From contig CM060325.1 in assembly GCA_030674155.1 (NCBI GenBank), positions 56,707,404 to 56,771,403 of the forward strand: a stretch of DNA of 64,000 nt, given 5' to 3'. Positions 62,010-64,000 of the stretch are shown here, piece by piece. This stretch comes from Stramonita haemastoma (Eukaryota > Mollusca > Gastropoda > Neogastropoda > Muricidae). The translations under genes were made by a program, and so were the position numbers. Numbering within the stretch: position 1 is the stretch's first letter; each line of letters begins with the position of its first letter. The notes below the pieces were generated by a model that saw only the letters and a list, made by a program, of their open reading frames with translations, was not told where the DNA came from and made no database searches.

Positions 62010-62348
62010 GTGTGTGTGTGTGTGTGTGTGTTGTGTGTGTGTGTGTATGTGTGTTGTTTGTGTGTGTGTGTGTGTGTTTTAAATTTTATTTTTATTTTAT
62101 TTTATTCTTTTATATTGAGGATAATGGAATAAGCAAAAATGTATGTGTGGATGGGTGATGGGTTGGGTGTGTATGTGTGTCTGTGTGTTTGTGTCTGTGC
62201 AGCTGCATATGCGTTATTGGGGTATGCAGTATGTATATCAAGTGCCTTAGTTAGTGATAATATGCTTGATGAGTATGTATGCATACAAAATTGCATTCTT
62301 GCATGCACTAATGCACAATTGCATGTGTACATGTACACCCATGCTTAT

Positions 62349-62415
<67 letters not shown>

Positions 62416-63758
62416 TACACACACACATTTATTCTCTCTTTCTTATTCACTCTTTTTCCCACACAGAAACATAAGCACAGCTAGCACTATCCATCGACGA
62501 AACACATTTTCACTTACACAAATTGAAACATTAGACAAGGATGCTTTGGAAACAACATGAATTATAAATAATGTTACAGTATAGTAAAGAACTGCTAGCT
62601 GTGGTGCTGTGTAAAGAGGTTTTGTTAAATGTCTGTTTTGTGCAGAGTATAGGTGATGAGAGGTATGGAGATGTCATGGTGGTCAGGCCTTTGAGGTAAG
62701 CATCTGCGCGAATATGTCTGCATTTATCTGTGCTTGTTTGTAACCCACATTAAAGGTAAAGGTGTCCCATAACCTGTGTGGTTGTTGGGGAGCGAGGCGT
62801 AGGGACTTCAGCTTCTCTAGCATGTGGAGGGCGGCGCCCATCTCCTTTCCCTTACTGCTTTACCTTCCCTGACCCTAAAGAGGGCAGGTACCCATTTACA
62901 GCTGGGTGAACTGAGGGAACTGCACTGAAGCCAAGGCACGCAAACGGTCACCCATCCAATTGGCAACCAGGCTTGACGCTGCTTAACATTGACTGGGGGA
63001 AAGCGAGCGCTCTGACCACTGAGCTATCCCATCCCCACAACCCACATTAATTTCTCATATTTTTGAGACATAGGAAAGAGTGCTTATTCGTATTATTATT
63101 ATTATTATTATTTTTTTTTCTCATTCTTTGGCTAGAGCTTGGAGGTTCACCAATGGTGAGATTTTTGTATGTGTGGCCGTTTTTGCCTACCATAAAGGTA
63201 ACTAACTGCATTATAACTTAGGGGATGATTTCTAAACATGACACCAGTGTGCATGCACTATTTTTTAAATATACATTTTTTTCGTCATCCTTCTTACTGG
63301 CATGAATAGCCTACTCTATTGAAAGGTTTATGACAAGTTTTAGCATATGCCCAAGATCTCCTGTGTGTGTTTGAACCCCAGGATCTCATTTCATGCTGCT
63401 GTTAACTCCAGGGGAAAAATCCCCTTGAATGGTGTCTTGATGTTGGGGTGATATTTCTGTGTCTGAAATTCAGGCTGCTGTCCCTGGTGAGTGCACATTG
63501 CTGCAATAGTAATGCCACTCTTTCTTCTTCTTCCTCTTTTATTTGGTTTGTTTTTATTTTTCTGTCGGTACGTGCATTCGTTTCTTAGTGAAAGTGGTGT
63601 TGTTTTTTTTCCCCCACATGATTTTGCTTGGGACAGTTCTCATGTTGTATAGGTTCTTTTCTGTATGCTAAATGTATGTTGAACATAGGATATTGATTGA
63701 TAGTGTCATCTGGAAGACCAGCACCTAGATCACCTCTCAAGGTCTATTTTTTTTTTCT

Positions 63759-63817
<59 letters not shown>

Positions 63818-64000
63818 ATGCACACACTCATGCATGTGCATGCATGCATGCATATGGGTAGGTGTAAAAAGCCCCTATAGGCTGAAGTTGCTCATGATTC
63901 TTTGTGTGTGTGTGTGTGCGTGGATGCATGTGTGCATGCGTGTGTGCGTGTGTGACACACAGGGAGCTGAACCTGAAGGAGGTGGAAGAGTATAACCGGC
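54908..64000 (+). CDS. CTU2: cytosolic tRNA 2-thiolation protein 2 (gene, 9 exons, 3' end off window)
   Basis: Exons 54908-54950, 56458-56536, 57093-57231, 58123-58174, 59479-59588, 60714-60892, 61830-61965, 62646-62695 and 63963-64000 (partial) join in phase to 275 residues of an expected 400-500. Seen: MCSVNEE start like the vertebrate MCQVGE, paired cysteines CVKC and CQEC (residues 34-45), the degenerate PP-loop SGGP at 73-76, VIHVDEFG, SAKEEFLRVLKNQL, SKVVVADTATHLSIRIMTDM and GDVMVVRPLR. All align with CTU2/Ncs2. Known role: with CTU1 it forms the complex that makes the 2-thio group of mcm5s2U34 in Lys, Glu and Gln tRNAs, using sulfur from URM1. CTU2 lacks the active-site cysteines of CTU1. 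It diverges from GNAS. The region between exons 5 and 6 is shorter than in vertebrates. Confidence 0.95.
55150..55565 (-). pseudogene. non-LTR retrotransposon RT C-terminus, remnant 2
   Basis: The - strand carries EERGRPRKRWEDNICECEWT and SSEVPPAVAGLRDR, and in other frames EMRCFLRLLVISYRDHISKE. It belongs to the same general group as the 39190-39770 remnant but is divergent from it, frameshifted and flanked by CA repeats. Confidence 0.7.
55577..55860. repeat. interrupted (CA)n cluster
   Basis: Blocks of CA separated by GTGACATACACAG-type units, which recur at 55621, 55715 and 55766. It lies in CTU2 intron 1. Confidence 0.9.
55880..55995 (-). repeat. short repeat family G copy 6
   Basis: GTTCCTCAGCTAGAGCTC, GGTTTACCGAGGATGAGATT and AGGTAGCCAATTCCAACTTC. 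It follows a CA-repeat cluster in CTU2 intron 1. Confidence 0.5.
56458..56536 (+). CDS. CTU2: CTU2 coding exon 2 (zinc-finger half)
   Basis: Encodes (G)NGELKCVKCRRDVPVVVTRV and NDAFC, ending CA|GTAAGT. A stronger-looking acceptor, TTGCAG at 56449, would put exon 1 out of frame and meet a TGA at once. The AG at 56456-56457 keeps the frame, so I place the exon start at 56458. Confidence 0.78.
57093..57231 (+). CDS. CTU2: CTU2 coding exon 3 (PP-loop)
   Basis: Split Gln then ECFLGYAVHKFRSAIGKSKV, IVPKDHVLVAYSGGPASSAL, LHFIRQ. SGGPASS replaces the catalytic SGGxDS of active PP-loop enzymes, as is usual in CTU2. Confidence 0.95.
57653..57805. repeat. (CA)n microsatellite in CTU2 intron 3
   Basis: CA array with CATA interruptions on its left, preceded by GCATGCATGCA-type runs (57600-57650). 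Confidence 0.95.
58123..58174 (+). CDS. CTU2: CTU2 coding exon 4
   Basis: GINEAKLRFTVSVIHVD plus one base of Glu, flanked by AACAG and GTGAGT. It aligns with the vertebrate LRFVAGVIFVDE beta-strand. Confidence 0.93.
59479..59588 (+). CDS. CTU2: CTU2 coding exon 5
   Basis: Split Glu then FGLLSVSAEERKAKLEEMAQ and IVFQMGFPLFLTRLEE; acceptor TTTTTTCAG, donor GAA|GTGAGT. It matches the EERSKTLAEV...GFPWHVVALEE segment of the family. Confidence 0.93.
59779..59833. repeat. (GA)n microsatellite in CTU2 intron 5
   Basis: Perfect AG array, about 55 bases. Confidence 0.95.
60062..60400 (+). mobile_element. repeat family E internal block, solo
   Basis: Matches the reverse complement of 36100-36345 (GGCAGGAGAATGGACCAAGA, ATAGACAGGAAGAAAGTGAC). 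It lies in CTU2 intron 5. Confidence 0.65.
60425..60712 (+). mobile_element. second LINE-like 3' tail, copy 2, next to CTU2 exon 6
   Basis: The 3' portion reads GTAACCCGCGTGGATTTCTC, GAGATAGTAAAG and TTTGAATTTGAATTTG, matching 12345-12385. The upstream limit at 60425 is a guess. Confidence 0.5.
60714..60892 (+). CDS. CTU2: CTU2 coding exon 6
   Basis: 59 codons from GMKVSDTEGAKGSDAVLCQE to LPSISAKEEFLRVL plus two bases of Lys. The C-terminal half (SAKEEFLRVLK) matches TAKEELLQTLR of vertebrates; the first half is not conserved. The acceptor lies directly against a LINE-like 3' tail (TTTGAA repeats). Two TGACGTCA octamers lie inside the exon. Confidence 0.88.
61020..61137 (-). mobile_element. 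SINE family C 3' fragment
   Basis: Inverted tail TATCGAGGATAATGGAATAA and the GCAATTTTGTAAATGTCATC block only. It lies in CTU2 intron 6. Confidence 0.7.
61355..61680 (+). mobile_element. SINE family C copy
   Basis: Diverged head (CATAGCCTCGTGGTTGGAGC), GAGTTAACATCAGTACCAAC body and CGATATAAAAGAATAAATAA tail. An inverted family C tail fragment lies just before it (61020-61137). Confidence 0.75.
61830..61965 (+). CDS. CTU2: CTU2 coding exon 7
   Basis: Encodes NQLLVGVARERGVSKVVVAD, TATHLSIRIMTDMAKGKGAQ, VSFDT: the family's conserved helix and the D-x-x-T-x-L-x-I block. The donor GTAAGTGG is followed at once by a GT microsatellite. Confidence 0.96.
61973..62078. repeat. (GT)n at the CTU2 exon 7 donor
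   Basis: GT array with single TT interruptions starting 7 bases after the exon 7 donor. Confidence 0.95.
62357..62427. repeat. (CA)n in CTU2 intron 7
   Basis: CA array, complementary to the GT array 280 bases upstream in the same intron. Confidence 0.95.
62646..62695 (+). CDS. CTU2: CTU2 coding exon 8
   Basis: SIGDERYGDVMVVRPL plus two bases of Arg, matching the SDERHGDVVVVRPM block; donor AG|GTAAGC. Confidence 0.95.
62754..63038 (-). mobile_element. SINE family B copy 7, inside a LINE-like tail
   Basis: Inverted copy in CTU2 intron 8, flanked by AACCCACATTAA (62742-62753, 63039-63050). The duplicated site is itself part of the second LINE-like 3' tail. Confidence 0.88.
63105..63225 (-). 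repeat. short repeat family G copy 7
   Basis: (ATT)n and T-run, then TTTGGCTAGAGCTTGGAGG, TTCACCAATGGTGAGATTTT and TACCATAAAGGTAACTAACT. Confidence 0.55.
63465..63740 (-). mobile_element. SINE family D copy, strongly diverged
   Basis: Inverted; GAAATTCAGGCTGCTGTCCC and GTCATCTGGAAGACCAGCAC match the family. It lies in CTU2 intron 8. Confidence 0.55.
63763..63816. repeat. (GT)n in CTU2 intron 8
   Basis: Pure GT array 147 bases before exon 9; GCATGCATGCAT follows. Confidence 0.95.
63963..64000 (+). CDS. CTU2: CTU2 coding exon 9 (partial, cut by the window edge)
   Basis: After acceptor ACACAG the exon reads (R)ELNLKEVEEYNR, matching the vertebrate DHTLKEVAFYNR. The rest of the gene lies beyond 64000. 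Confidence 0.92.

Overview
The window is eukaryotic, metazoan nuclear DNA. Genes are split by GT-AG introns, intergenic and intronic sequence is crowded with CA/GT microsatellites, and tRNA-headed SINEs and LINE remnants make up much of the rest. The protein sequences look invertebrate. Together with the SINE and microsatellite load, a lophotrochozoan, most likely a gastropod mollusc, is my best guess, but nothing here proves it.

Three protein genes are supported. (1) TMEM170 on the + strand, three coding exons between 8213 and 10264, 127 aa, a three-span membrane protein of the ER/nuclear envelope family. (2) The stimulatory G-protein alpha subunit (G-alpha-s, GNAS) on the - strand, ten coding exons from 48136 down to 24740, giving a complete 375-aa reading frame with every GTPase motif and the receptor-coupling tail. 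(3) CTU2 (cytosolic tRNA 2-thiolation subunit 2) on the + strand, nine coding exons from 54908 to the window edge, where the gene runs off after 275 residues. TMEM170 and GNAS converge (tail to tail); GNAS and CTU2 diverge (head to head, about 6.8 kb between start codons). The three act in unrelated pathways and nothing suggests co-regulation.

Layout: 1-8.2 kb, upstream of TMEM170, with SINEs and no recognised coding exon; 8.2-11.7 kb, TMEM170 with a 3' UTR carrying a piggyBac-like MITE; 11.7-15.2 kb, a repeat-filled convergence zone; 15.2-24.7 kb, a repeat-poor tract downstream of the GNAS stop, probably a very long 3' UTR; 24.7-48.2 kb, the GNAS exons with introns full of SINEs, a 1-kb TTAA-flanked piggyBac-like element and one 7.1-kb intron; 48.2-54.8 kb, the divergent intergenic region, dominated by microsatellites and a LINE 3' end; 54.9-64 kb, CTU2.

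Seven dispersed repeat families were worked out by comparing the window with itself. I call them A-G. Family A has a nearly intact Thr(CGT)-tRNA head and all four copies have target-site duplications. Family B joins a tRNA-like 5' half to the 3' half of a 5S rRNA gene, with seven copies here. C, D, E and F are other tRNA-headed or tRNA-like repeats. G is a short poly(A)-tailed repeat. Family B is the most novel-looking item in the window.
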